This document shows, one piece after another, positions 15,530 to 23,153 of a DNA stretch of 47,962 nt. Both the position numbers and the translations under genes were made by a program. Position 1 is the stretch's first letter. Every line of letters begins with the position of its first letter. The stretch lies in the NCBI GenBank assembly GCA_964636505.1, contig CAZWRY010000007.1, positions 1 through 47,962 on the forward strand, in the 5' to 3' direction. The stretch is from CAZSCF01 sp964636505 (GTDB lineage: Bacteria > Patescibacteriota > Minisyncoccia > Moranbacterales > UBA2206). The notes beneath the pieces were generated by a model that searched no databases, was not told where the DNA came from, and saw only the letters and a list, made by a program, of their open reading frames with translations.

Positions 15530-15558
15530 AGTATACTCCAAAATTAGCAAAGTGTCAA
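15530..15558 (-). promoter_or_regulatory. Consensus promoter of RNA candidate 1
   Basis: Minus strand TTGACA, 17-nt spacer, TATACT. It predicts a transcript start near 15523. Confidence 0.85.
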
Positions 15559-15629
15559 TAATAGGGTTATGAATATTACAAAATTATCAATAAATACCTA
15601 ATAGAAAGGATAAAAATGTATACAAAATG

Positions 15630-15658
15630 TTGACCTAATTACCGACATATGCTATAAT
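15630..15658 (+). promoter_or_regulatory. Consensus promoter of the TrmB-like regulator
   Basis: TTGACC, 17-nt spacer, TATAAT; start predicted near 15665. The 9-bp direct repeat GACATATGC at 15644-15652 and 15660-15668 brackets the -10 box at 16-bp spacing, a good operator candidate for autoregulation. Confidence 0.85.
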
Positions 15659-15667
15659 AGACATATG

Positions 15668-15792
15668 CCCAGTAGTGAAACTTTGACTGGGCTTTGCTCA
15701 AAAGCGACTTTAGCCAAAAAAATATTAACCAAATTTTTTAAGAATTTTGATGCTATAGATTATTTTTATACTGTCAAAGTTCTACTACTGGG
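15668..15792 (+). promoter_or_regulatory. Long-range 5' UTR stem covering the trmB start
   Basis: CCCAGTAGTGAAACTTTGAC (15668-15687), the first bases of the predicted transcript, can pair at 18 of 20 positions with GTCAAAGTTCTACTACTGGG (15773-15792), which directly abuts the ATG. The 85-nt interior has a GGCT/AGCC hairpin. The fold would bury the ribosome landing site. Confidence 0.65.
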
Positions 15793-16566
15793 ATGAATAC
15801 ACTCACAAATGAATTAAAAAACTTAGGTTTAAATGAAAAAGAAAGCCAGGTTTATCTGGCGCTTTTAGAGTTAAAAGAAAGTAATATTCAGAAGTTATCG
15901 GCTAAATCCGGGGTCAAAAGGACAACTGTCTATGATATTTTGAAATCTCTCAAGGAAAAACGATTGGCTACAGAAATAGCTAAAAATAAAAAAACCGTCT
16001 TTGTGGCCGAAGATCCCAGAAAAATGGAAAATATGCTTGAGGAAAAAAGGGACACTTTAAAAAGAGTTTTGCCGGAACTTTTATCAATTGCAAATGTCTT
16101 AGATAATAAGCCAAAGATAAGATTTTATGAAGGAATTGAGGGAATAAAAGAAGTATATAAAGATACTCTGAGTTATCCGGATCAAGAACTGCTAGCTTGG
16201 GTTTCCGAGGAGGCAATTCATTCTTTTGACTCCGATCAAAAATTTTTGGATTATTATCTGGAAAAAAGAAAAGAAAAGAAGATTTGGGTTAGGGTCATTG
16301 CCCCAAACAAAGAAGATATGCAGGCGTACAAAGGATTAGATGAAAAATCTTTGCGAAAAACAAAATTGGTTCCGGCAACGAACTTTCCTTTAGAAGTGGA
16401 AATAAATCTCTATGGTAAGAGAAAAATTGGAATTATGTCTTTTGGAGAAAAAATTGGGCTTATTGTCGAAAGTCAAAGAATTTTTAATACGCTCAAGAGT
16501 ATTTTCGAAATGAACTGGAATTCAAATCCAAATATTACGGACAATTCCGAGGTTGACAGATTATAA
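15793..16566 (+). CDS. TrmB-family transcriptional regulator
   Basis: 257 residues. The N-terminal winged helix (LGLNEKESQVYLALLELKESNIQKLSAKSGVKRTTVYDIL) is the TrmB/MarR-like DNA-binding domain, and the C-terminal region (IRFYEGIEGIKEVYKDTL..., KIGIMSFGEKIGLIVES) is the ligand or phospholipase D-like regulatory part found in many Patescibacteria proteins of this type. The ATG follows the long-range UTR stem with no free Shine-Dalgarno. Direct repeats over its own promoter suggest autoregulation. Ligand is unknown. Confidence 0.82.
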   Translation: MNTLTNELKNLGLNEKESQVYLALLELKESNIQKLSAKSGVKRTTVYDILKSLKEKRLATEIAKNKKTVFVAEDPRKMENMLEEKRDTLKRVLPELLSIANVLDNKPKIRFYEGIEGIKEVYKDTLSYPDQELLAWVSEEAIHSFDSDQKFLDYYLEKRKEKKIWVRVIAPNKEDMQAYKGLDEKSLRKTKLVPATNFPLEVEINLYGKRKIGIMSFGEKIGLIVESQRIFNTLKSIFEMNWNSNPNITDNSEVDRL

Positions 16567-16581
16567 AAATCGGGATATACT
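16553..16581 (+). promoter_or_regulatory. Consensus promoter at the end of trmB
   Basis: TTGACA, 17-nt spacer, TATACT; the -35 lies within the last codons of trmB. It predicts RNA start near 16588. Confidence 0.85.
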
Positions 16582-16587
16582 GCTTGT

Positions 16588-16672
16588 AGGTTAATTATTA
16601 AGAAAATTGAATAGTGAAATGATTTAATTTCACTTAAGGATTCTTAATATATTTCCCTTTGGGAAATTTTTT
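16588..16672 (+). ncRNA. Candidate 85-nt small RNA (or attenuated S1 leader)
   Basis: A consensus promoter is followed after about 65 nt by an intrinsic terminator with no reading frame between. The RNA folds as an outer stem ATTAAGAA/TTCTTAAT (16597-16604 with 16641-16648), an internal loop containing the Shine-Dalgarno-like AAGGA, an inner stem GTGAAAT/ATTTCAC, then the terminator TTTCCC-TTT-GGGAAA with T-run. Read-through would enter the S1 gene. Confidence 0.6.
16651..16672 (+). terminator. Terminator of the small RNA candidate
   Basis: ATTTCCC and GGGAAAT arms, 3-nt loop, followed by TTTTT. Confidence 0.8.
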
Positions 16673-16695
16673 ATTTACTCTTGGAGACTAATTGG

Positions 16696-16825
16696 CCCAG
16701 ATAAAAACATTTTCTTTGATTGACTCTCGAACTGGCAATAGAGCTTTAAAAAAGGTTTGCTCGCTAATGTTGCCTGTGGTCGGAATGTCATTTAAGGCGT
16801 CAAGAAAGAAATCTTTTTATCCAGG
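16696..16825 (+). repeat. Long-arm inverted repeat upstream of the S1 gene
   Basis: Left arm 16696-16724 (starts CCCAGATAAAAA, ends TTTGATTGAC) is imperfectly complementary to 16799-16825 (starts GTCAAGAAAG, ends TTATCCAGG). Inside, GGCAA-TA-GAGC pairs with GCTC...TTGCC. Together this would make a closed multi-stem RNA or cruciform in the leader of the S1 gene. Confidence 0.5.
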
Positions 16826-16911
16826 TCAATACTGGGTTTATATAGATATTTTTCCATTCAATTAGTGTTTTAATCATTAAAATGGCTTATATAAGCCTTA
16901 AATACAATAAT

Positions 16912-18198
16912 ATGACAAATATTTTAGATGAGTTGGCAAAAAAAATAGACAATATTTCCGATAAAGAAGTAGCTCAAAAAAACACTCTAGAAGAAAAAAA
17001 GACAAAAATAAGCCAAAAAAATGCAGAAAAAGCAACTTCTTTGGATAATGGATCGGAGGCGATGGCCGAGCTTTTATCGGAAAATTCTCTCCGTTTTCCA
17101 CAAATCGGAGATGTCGTTGAGGGAAGAGTAGTGGAAGTTACCTCAAACGCTATTTATCTGGATATTGAGCCTTTTGGAACCGGAATTGTTCTGGGCAGGG
17201 AAATGAAAGATGGGACCACTTCAGATAAATTAAAGGTGAATGATACGGTCTCAGCCACTATCATTGAATTGGAAAATGAAGATGGCTATATTGAGCTTTC
17301 TATTAGAGAAGCTTCTCACGAAAAAGCTTGGGAAAATCTGGAAAACAAGCGAGATTCTCAGGAAAAAGTGGGTGCTAAGGTTGTGAGTGCCAATAAAGGC
17401 GGACTTCTTATTGAAATTAACGGAATTTCCGGATTTTTGCCTGTTTCTCAGCTTTCTAGTAAGAATTATCCGAGAGTTGAAGATGGGGATAAAAATAAAA
17501 TTTACAATTTGCTTAAAAAATTGGTTGGCCAGGAAATGGAAGTGCGTATTTTGGATATTGATCCGGAATCAGAAAAGCTTATTGTGAGTGAAAAAGCGGC
17601 TCAAAAGGAAAAAGATATGGAGGTCATCTCTGGCCTTAAGGAAGGCGATGTCATTGAGGGCGAGATCAGCGGTGTAGTTGATTTCGGAGCTTTTGTTAAG
17701 TTCCTTCCAATCGGGGTTGAAAGTGATAATGATGAAGATAAATTGGAAGGTTTGGTCCATATTTCCGAATTGGCTTGGCAATTAATTGAAGATCCGCGAG
17801 ATATTGTGAAAGTCGGCAACAAAGTTCAAGCTAAAATTATCGGAATTGATGATAATAAAATTTCTCTTTCAATCAGAGCTTTGCAAGAAGATCCTTGGAG
17901 CGAGGCCAGCCAAAAATATCCGATTGGCAGTATTGCGCAAGGAACGGTGCATAAAATCAATCATTTCGGAGCTTTTGTTTATCTGGACAAAAATATTCAT
18001 GGACTGGCGCATATTAGTGAAATGGCACAGCTTTTTCCGGGTAAAAATATTGACGAGGTGATTAAAGTTGGCGAAAAATATTCTTGGAAAATTATTTCTA
18101 TGGAGCCCAAGGAACACCGCATGGGTCTTATGCTGGCTGCGGAAAACAAGAAGAAAAAAGAAGAAAAATCCGAAAAACCAGAAAAGGAAAAAGAATAA
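16912..18198 (+). CDS. rpsA: Ribosomal protein S1-like, four S1 domains
   Basis: About 429 residues from the ATG chosen here, because MTNILDELAKK begins the helical N-terminus; an in-frame ATG 30 nt earlier is overlapped by the palindrome GGCTTATATAAGCC. Four S1/OB domains follow: GDVVEGRVVEV, GAKVVSANKGGLLIEI, GDVIEGEISGVVDFGAFVKF and GSIAQGTVHKINHFGAFVYL. A Lys/Glu-rich tail ends the protein. S1 brings mRNA to the 30S subunit, and the shorter form is usual outside Proteobacteria. The complex upstream region (sRNA candidate, inverted repeat) suggests leader control, as known for S1 in other bacteria. Confidence 0.88.
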   Translation: MTNILDELAKKIDNISDKEVAQKNTLEEKKTKISQKNAEKATSLDNGSEAMAELLSENSLRFPQIGDVVEGRVVEVTSNAIYLDIEPFGTGIVLGREMKDGTTSDKLKVNDTVSATIIELENEDGYIELSIREASHEKAWENLENKRDSQEKVGAKVVSANKGGLLIEINGISGFLPVSQLSSKNYPRVEDGDKNKIYNLLKKLVGQEMEVRILDIDPESEKLIVSEKAAQKEKDMEVISGLKEGDVIEGEISGVVDFGAFVKFLPIGVESDNDEDKLEGLVHISELAWQLIEDPRDIVKVGNKVQAKIIGIDDNKISLSIRALQEDPWSEASQKYPIGSIAQGTVHKINHFGAFVYLDKNIHGLAHISEMAQLFPGKNIDEVIKVGEKYSWKIISMEPKEHRMGLMLAAENKKKKEEKSEKPEKEKE

Positions 18199-18211
18199 TC
18201 TCAGTGCGTCC

Positions 18212-18243
18212 AAAACCCTCTTGCAAAGAGGGTTTTGTGTTTT
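18212..18243 (+). terminator. Terminator of rpsA
   Basis: AAAACCCTCT and AGAGGGTTTT arms, loop TGCAA, then GTGTTTT. Confidence 0.8.
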
Positions 18244-18285
18244 AGGTATAATAAATTTATAATTAAATAAAGTTGGCAGTAGATC

Positions 18286-18373
18286 TTTAGCAAAATATTA
18301 TTTTAGAGCCGAATTGATATGAAAAAACTTTATTGATATTTGCAATAAGCCTCTAAAATAATATTTTACTAAA
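18286..18373. repeat. Covarying-arm hairpin element, copy 1
   Basis: The shared core CCGAATTGATATGAA...TTTGCAATAAGC (18309-18350) lies between arms 18286-18308 and 18351-18373, complementary at 22 of 23 positions. The inner arm end (TTTTAGAG/CTCTAAAA) is shared with the other copies, the outer arm sequence is not. Lies between rpsA and the cytidylate kinase-like gene. Confidence 0.75.
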
Positions 18374-18414
18374 TTTGAATATTCTTGCTACTTGCTCAAG
18401 TTTAAAACAAAAAA

Positions 18415-18999
18415 ATGATCATTTCTTTTTGCGGAGACAACGGATCAGGGAAAAGTACAACAGCTATTAAAGTAGCCAAAAGTTTGGGCTACAAACATTA
18501 TCATATGGGGCAGATTTTTCGTGATATGGCTAAAGAGAAAAACATAACCTTGGAAGAGCTTAATGAACTTCGCAAGACTGATCCAAATTTTGATAAATCG
18601 GTGGATGACTTTGTGAAAAAATTAGGAAAAGAAAGTGATAATTTTGTAATAGAAAGCCGAACGGCCTGGTACTTCTTGCCTAATTCTTTGAAGATATATT
18701 TAAAAGTTGAAGAAAAAGAAGCAGCCAAAAGAATTTTTCTGGAATTGCAAAGTGAGAATAAAAGAAATGAAGGGCGCGACTTAGATACAGAAGAAAAAGT
18801 TTTAGAAAGCATTATAGTTCGCAGCAAAAATGACGATAAAATTTATAAGGAATTGTACGGAATAAATATTCGTGATGAAAAACATTTCGATTTTATTTTG
18901 GACACAACCCATCTTTCCATTGAGGAAGTTTTTAAAAAGGTAATGGAATTTATTCGGTTAAAAGTTAATGTCAAACCTAATCAAGAAAATTCAAAATAA
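18415..18999 (+). CDS. Cytidylate kinase-like P-loop kinase
   Basis: 194 residues. P-loop GDNGSGKST (7-15), then YHMGQIFRDMAKE, VIESRTAWYFLP and the late YGINIRDEKHFDFILDTTHLS segment resemble the short archaeal-type CMP kinase / cytidylate kinase-like family, which phosphorylates CMP or dCMP. Other small nucleoside or adenylate-type kinases cannot be excluded. Its last 32 nt overlap the tilS start, indicating translational coupling. No strong Shine-Dalgarno; the covarying-arm element ends 41 nt upstream of the start. Confidence 0.75.
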   Translation: MIISFCGDNGSGKSTTAIKVAKSLGYKHYHMGQIFRDMAKEKNITLEELNELRKTDPNFDKSVDDFVKKLGKESDNFVIESRTAWYFLPNSLKIYLKVEEKEAAKRIFLELQSENKRNEGRDLDTEEKVLESIIVRSKNDDKIYKELYGINIRDEKHFDFILDTTHLSIEEVFKKVMEFIRLKVNVKPNQENSK

Positions 19000-19963
19000 T
19001 ATTTTTCAAAGAAACCTTTTTGAGAGAGGCGAGGGCTTGGTATTGGGAATTTCGGGCGGACCGGACAGTGTTTGTATGACGGAAATTTTGGCCAAGCTTC
19101 AGAAAAAATATGATTTGAAATTAATCTTGGCGCATGTGAATTACGGTCTGCGCGGGAAGGACAGCGAAAAGGATCAGGAGCTTGTAGAGGAATTGGCGCA
19201 AAAATATGGGTTGGAACTTTTTGTTTTGAATTTCAAATCCCTCCTGTCTTCCGGACATCTTCCCCTTTCTAAGGGGAAGAGGAAAACTTCTTTTTCGGAA
19301 AAGGAGTTGCGGGATGTGCGGTATGATTTTTTTGAAAAGATTAGAAAAGAAAATAATTTTGACCATATTGCCGTAGCTCATTCTTTGGACGATCAAGTAG
19401 AAACTTTTTTAATGCGAATGATACGCGGTGCAGGGCTTTCCGGTCTTTCGGCGATGAAATTTAAGATCGGGAAAATTATTCGTCCGCTGCTTGATATTTC
19501 CAAAAAAGAAATTCTGGAATTTCTGAAAGCGAACAAAATCAAGTATTGCATTGATAAAACCAATAAGACCAATGTATTTTTTAGGAATAAAATCAGAAAT
19601 GTTTTTCTTCCGACGCTGGAAAAAAATTTCAATCCAAATATCAAAAAGATACTTTTTGAAAACTCGCTGACAATTGCAGATGATTATACTTTACTTTCAA
19701 ATTTAGCTAAGGAAGAATATGCTAAAATTTTCTCTCAAAATGGAATTGGAAGTGTGCCTGAGATTTTGAAGCTTCCAGAATCATTGCAAAAAATGGTTTT
19801 GCGAGAAGCTATTGAGATGGCTAAAAAAAACTTGCGAGATATTGATGCATCTCATGTTGAAGAAATCTTGAAAGCCATCAAAAGCTCTAAAAATAAAAGT
19901 CAAAAAGTATCTTTCAAGGGGTTGAAATTAGTGCGAAAAGGTGATAAACTGAAAATATCTTAA
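18968..19963 (+). CDS. tilS: tRNA(Ile)-lysidine synthase
   Basis: 331 residues. The PP-loop ATPase motif SGGPDSV is near residue 30, followed by LAHVNYGLRGKDSEKD and the HSLDDQVETFLMRMIRGAGLSGL signature. TilS attaches lysine to C34 of tRNA-Ile(CAU) so that it reads AUA. A short insert SSGHLPLSKGKRK before FSEKELRDVRYDF is encoded by a 21-bp hairpin and looks like an in-frame palindrome insertion. The long C-terminal domain of E. coli TilS is mostly absent, as in many Gram-positive forms. A probable substrate tRNA gene lies about 3 kb downstream. Confidence 0.9.
   Translation: MSNLIKKIQNNIFQRNLFERGEGLVLGISGGPDSVCMTEILAKLQKKYDLKLILAHVNYGLRGKDSEKDQELVEELAQKYGLELFVLNFKSLLSSGHLPLSKGKRKTSFSEKELRDVRYDFFEKIRKENNFDHIAVAHSLDDQVETFLMRMIRGAGLSGLSAMKFKIGKIIRPLLDISKKEILEFLKANKIKYCIDKTNKTNVFFRNKIRNVFLPTLEKNFNPNIKKILFENSLTIADDYTLLSNLAKEEYAKIFSQNGIGSVPEILKLPESLQKMVLREAIEMAKKNLRDIDASHVEEILKAIKSSKNKSQKVSFKGLKLVRKGDKLKIS
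19259..19280. repeat. Palindrome inserted in frame in tilS
   Basis: CTTCCCCTT/AAGGGGAAG with a TCT loop, encoding LPLSKGK within a loop of TilS. Confidence 0.6.
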
Positions 19964-19984
19964 CTTTTGATTTTTAAACTAATT

Positions 19985-21802
19985 ATGAAAAATTTAGCTA
20001 AAAATGCAGGTGCAATTTTTATTGTTATTTTTATTTTAGCTAGTTTTTTTATCTTGTATCGTTCTCCAAAAACCAAACCGCAAGAAATTCCTCTTAGCAC
20101 TTTGGTGGAACAAATAAATCAAGATAAAGTAAAAAAAATAACGGTGGAAACCGATAATTTGCAAATTGAACTTGCCGATGGAACAATGGAAAAGTCCATT
20201 AAGGAAAAGGAGGCCGGGCTAACTGAATCTCTCAAAAATTACGGGGTAGATACGAACAAATTACAGGCGGTTAATATTGAAATCAAGAGCGAATCTTCTT
20301 TGAATTTTTGGCTAGGCTCTATTTTGCCTTTTCTTTTGCCATTTATTTTAATCGGAGCGTTTATTTGGTTTATGTTGCGCCAGGCGCAGAGAGGCAACAA
20401 TCAGGCGCTTTCTTTTGGAACCTCCAGGGCGCGTATGACCGATCCGAAAGACAAAAAGAATAGGGTGACTTTTGCAGATGTGGCCGGTGCCAAAGAGGCT
20501 AAGGAAGAATTGCAAGAAATCGTGGAATTTTTGAAAAATCCGGGCAAATTTTTGAAATTGGGAGCTAAAATTCCCAAAGGTGTTTTGCTTTTGGGTTCTC
20601 CCGGAACGGGTAAGACCTTGATTGCCAAGGCGGTAGCCGGAGAAGCCAACGCGCCATTTTTCAATATTTCCGGTTCAGAATTTGTGGAAATGTTTGTGGG
20701 AGTGGGCGCTTCAAGAGTAAGAGATCTTTTCAAGCAAGCGAAGAAAAATGCTCCGGCCATCGTTTTTATTGATGAAATTGATGCTGTCGGCAGACATCGC
20801 GGCGCAGGTCTGGGTGGCGGACATGATGAAAGGGAGCAAACATTAAATCAAATTTTGGTGGAAATGGACGGGTTTGATACAAATACTAATGTAATTGTGA
20901 TCGCGGCTACCAATCGTCCGGATGTTTTAGATCCGGCTTTGTTGCGTCCGGGAAGGTTCGATCGCCGAGTGGTAATGGACTTGCCGGATATTGAAGAGAG
21001 ATTAGAAATTCTCAAAATCCATTCCAAAACGAAACCCTTGGAAGAAAATATTGATCTTAGAACTGTGGCCAACAGGACGGTGGGTTTTTCGGGAGCCGAT
21101 TTAGCTAATCTTTTGAATGAAGCGGCAATACTTTCGGCCAGAAGAGGTAAAAAAATAATTTCTACCGGTGAAATTACGGAATCAATTGAAAAAGTTATTC
21201 TGGGCCCGGAAAGAAGAAGTCGCCGCATTGATGAAAAAGAGAAAAAACTGATTGCCTATCATGAAGCCGGGCATGCTTTGATCGGGTCCAGCTTAAAAAA
21301 TACGGATCCGGTGCAAAAAATATCCATTATATCTCGCGGACAGGCCGGCGGATATACTCTGAGCGCTCCGACCAAAGATGTGCGGCTTTATTCTAAAAAT
21401 TATTTTGTGGATGAACTTTCGGTGTATTTGGGTGGCTATGTGAGCGAGAAAATTGTTTTTGGAGATGTGACAACCGGCGCTTCCAATGATTTGGAAAGAG
21501 CCACGGCTGTCGCCAGAAACTTGGTAACGCGCTATGGCATGAGTGATTTGGGGCCGAGAACTTTTGGACATAAAGAAGAACTGGTTTTTTTGGGCAAGGA
21601 AATGCATGAAGAAAAAAATTATTCGGAAAAAACAGCTGAAGAAATTGATCGGCAGGTAACCAAATTTATCAGCGATGCCTATAAAGTAGCTGAAAAAATT
21701 CTAAACGAAAAAAGAAAAACGCTGGATAAGCTAGCAGAAGTTCTTTTGGAAAAAGAAACAATTGAGCAAGATGAGTTTAATGAAATCATGCTTGCCCGCT
21801 GA
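19985..21802 (+). CDS. ftsH: ATP-dependent zinc metalloprotease FtsH
   Basis: About 605 residues from the first ATG; a TTG 18 nt earlier is possible. Two membrane helices (about 5-25 and 105-125) flank the small outer domain. The AAA module has Walker A GSPGTGKT, Walker B VFIDEIDAVG and the second region of homology ATNRPDVLDPALLRPGRFDR. The protease has HEAGH and the distal GDVTTGASNDLERAT. It degrades damaged membrane proteins. The stop codon TGA lies in a small hairpin motif (GCTGAAGCAGGACGCAGC) repeated after the pilin gene at 33.6 kb. It starts 21 nt after tilS, so may be cotranscribed. Confidence 0.96.
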   Translation: MKNLAKNAGAIFIVIFILASFFILYRSPKTKPQEIPLSTLVEQINQDKVKKITVETDNLQIELADGTMEKSIKEKEAGLTESLKNYGVDTNKLQAVNIEIKSESSLNFWLGSILPFLLPFILIGAFIWFMLRQAQRGNNQALSFGTSRARMTDPKDKKNRVTFADVAGAKEAKEELQEIVEFLKNPGKFLKLGAKIPKGVLLLGSPGTGKTLIAKAVAGEANAPFFNISGSEFVEMFVGVGASRVRDLFKQAKKNAPAIVFIDEIDAVGRHRGAGLGGGHDEREQTLNQILVEMDGFDTNTNVIVIAATNRPDVLDPALLRPGRFDRRVVMDLPDIEERLEILKIHSKTKPLEENIDLRTVANRTVGFSGADLANLLNEAAILSARRGKKIISTGEITESIEKVILGPERRSRRIDEKEKKLIAYHEAGHALIGSSLKNTDPVQKISIISRGQAGGYTLSAPTKDVRLYSKNYFVDELSVYLGGYVSEKIVFGDVTTGASNDLERATAVARNLVTRYGMSDLGPRTFGHKEELVFLGKEMHEEKNYSEKTAEEIDRQVTKFISDAYKVAEKILNEKRKTLDKLAEVLLEKETIEQDEFNEIMLAR

Positions 21803-21815
21803 AGCAGGACGCAGC
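21798..21815. repeat. GAAGCRGGACGC hairpin motif, copy 1
   Basis: GCTG/CAGC stem around AAGCAGGACG, overlapping the ftsH stop codon. A second copy with the same loop and different stem is at 33662. Confidence 0.45.
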
Positions 21816-21870
21816 CAGGGAAGCATAAAACTTTTTTATTTCGGTTTTTATTTCATTAAAATAAAAAGAT

Positions 21871-22812
21871 ATGAAAAAAATAAATTACCTTCAAATTTTA
21901 AAAAGCGCTTGGAAAGTAACTTGGAAAAACAAATATCTCTGGTGGTTTGGATTGTTTATTCTGTTTTCCAGCGGCGGAACTTTTTTTTCCGGAAAATTTG
22001 AAGAAGGAGATTTTCAGCAAGCTTCCGACTTTTTTGCTTCCCACCAGCAAATAGTTTTGGCTGTTGGCGGCACGTGTCTTTTGGTTTGGATCGCTTTTAT
22101 CATTTTGGGAATTATCAGCAAGGGTTCTTTGATTAAATCTATCCAAAAAAAAATTGAAAGCAAAAAAACAAATTTTAAGGAAGGTTTTCGGGATGGAAAA
22201 AAATATTTTTGGAAGATATTTTTTATCGGTTTTTTGGCAGCGATATTCGCTATGGCGGCCGCGTTCATTTTTATCATTCCAATTGGGATCCTTTTTTCCA
22301 GCGGAGCTTTCATTTTGGGTGGTATTATGTTGCTAGTTGCGATCATTGTACTGGTTCCGGTTTTGTTCCTGATTTCTTTTGCTCAAATTTTCGGATCTCT
22401 CTATGCAGTTATGTCTGATCTGGGAGTTTGGGATTCTTTGGAAAAGGGTTATTATTTGGTTCTCAAAAATGTTTGGTCGAGTATTTTAATGGCGCTGCTG
22501 CTTCTGCTGGTCAATATTCTGCCTGCCTTGTTGCTGCTTATGGCAATTCTCATTTTGATTATCCCGACTCTAATTATTGGCGGTTTGTTGTTTTTGGTTT
22601 TCAAACTGGCAGGGTTTATTGTTGCGCTGTGTTTGGCTGGAATTGTTTTGTTCTTGTTTGCTATCTTTATCGGGTCAATTTTGAAAGTTTTTTCCCAAGC
22701 AGTCTGGGTTTTGTTTTTTAAAGAAATTGCTAAGGTTGAAAAGAAAGAAGAAGTGCAAGAAGAGAATAAAGAAGAAATAAAAACACCCGAAATAACAGGC
22801 GTTCCGGCATAA
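21871..22812 (+). CDS. Multi-pass membrane protein of unknown function
   Basis: 313 residues. The N-terminus MKKINYLQILKSAWKVTWKNKYLWWFGLF and six or seven long hydrophobic stretches (about 20-35, 65-90, 115-180, 205-290) match the style of uncharacterised Patescibacteria membrane proteins of the DUF7544/glycerophosphodiester-phosphodiesterase-membrane-domain type, but I cannot name a function. Gly and Ile/Leu-rich helices and a charged C-terminal tail with repeated KKEE. It follows ftsH by 68 nt, and a bidirectional terminator follows. Confidence 0.6.
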   Translation: MKKINYLQILKSAWKVTWKNKYLWWFGLFILFSSGGTFFSGKFEEGDFQQASDFFASHQQIVLAVGGTCLLVWIAFIILGIISKGSLIKSIQKKIESKKTNFKEGFRDGKKYFWKIFFIGFLAAIFAMAAAFIFIIPIGILFSSGAFILGGIMLLVAIIVLVPVLFLISFAQIFGSLYAVMSDLGVWDSLEKGYYLVLKNVWSSILMALLLLLVNILPALLLLMAILILIIPTLIIGGLLFLVFKLAGFIVALCLAGIVLFLFAIFIGSILKVFSQAVWVLFFKEIAKVEKKEEVQEENKEEIKTPEITGVPA

Positions 22813-22830
22813 TCTATAAAGTTTAGAAAT

Positions 22831-22860
22831 AAAAATCCCGCTTTAAAGCGGGATTTTTTT
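22831..22860. terminator. Bidirectional terminator
   Basis: AAAAATCCCGCTTT and AAAGCGGGATTTTT, nearly perfect self-complement with poly-A and poly-T feet. Serves the membrane-protein gene and the minus-strand tRNAs. Confidence 0.9.
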
Positions 22861-22861
22861 G

Positions 22862-22933
22862 TGGGACCAGCAGGATTCGAACCTGCGACCAAACGATTAT
22901 GAGTCGTCCGCTCTACCGCTGAGCTATGGTCCC
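22862..22933 (-). tRNA. tRNA with CAT anticodon, probably tRNA-Ile2 (AUA reader)
   Basis: Acceptor GGGACCA/TGGTCCC, D-arm, anticodon stem GACGA/TCGTT with loop CTCATAA, giving anticodon CAT, and T-arm GCAGG/CCTGC. The CGACTCATAATCG.TTGGTCGC stretch resembles my recollection of E. coli ileX, so lysidine-modified isoleucine tRNA is favoured over elongator Met, but the two cannot be separated with certainty by eye. No CCA encoded. Confidence 0.8.
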
Positions 22934-22961
22934 TTAGTTTTTCTCTTTTTTATATTTTTTG

Positions 22962-23035
22962 TGGTCGCTAGTGGACTCGAACCACTGACCCTCACAATGT
23001 CAATGTGATACTCTAACCAACTGAGCTAAGCGACC
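22962..23035 (-). tRNA. tRNA-Val (anticodon GAC), no encoded CCA
   Basis: Acceptor GGTCGCT/AGCGACC, anticodon stem TCACA/TGTGA with loop TTGACAT, giving anticodon GAC, and T-arm AGTGG/CCACT. Discriminator A is followed by CAA rather than CCA. Confidence 0.92.
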
Positions 23036-23048
23036 AAATGTTTTATTG

Positions 23049-23102
23049 CTTAACGCGCTCCCTGCCTGCCAGCAGGTAAGTAACCAACTGGGCTATACAC
23101 CC
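23049..23102 (-). pseudogene. tRNA remnant interrupted by a palindrome
   Basis: On the minus strand GGGTGTATAGCCCAGTTGGTTA looks like the acceptor strand and D-arm of a tRNA, then runs into CCTGCTGGCAGGCAGG, a small palindromic repeat, with no anticodon or T-arm. It sits directly upstream of tRNA-Val(GAC). Confidence 0.5.
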
Positions 23103-23153
23103 AAATAATAACTTTTTTAGTTTATTTTAAAATTATCAATCAGTCAATTTTTG

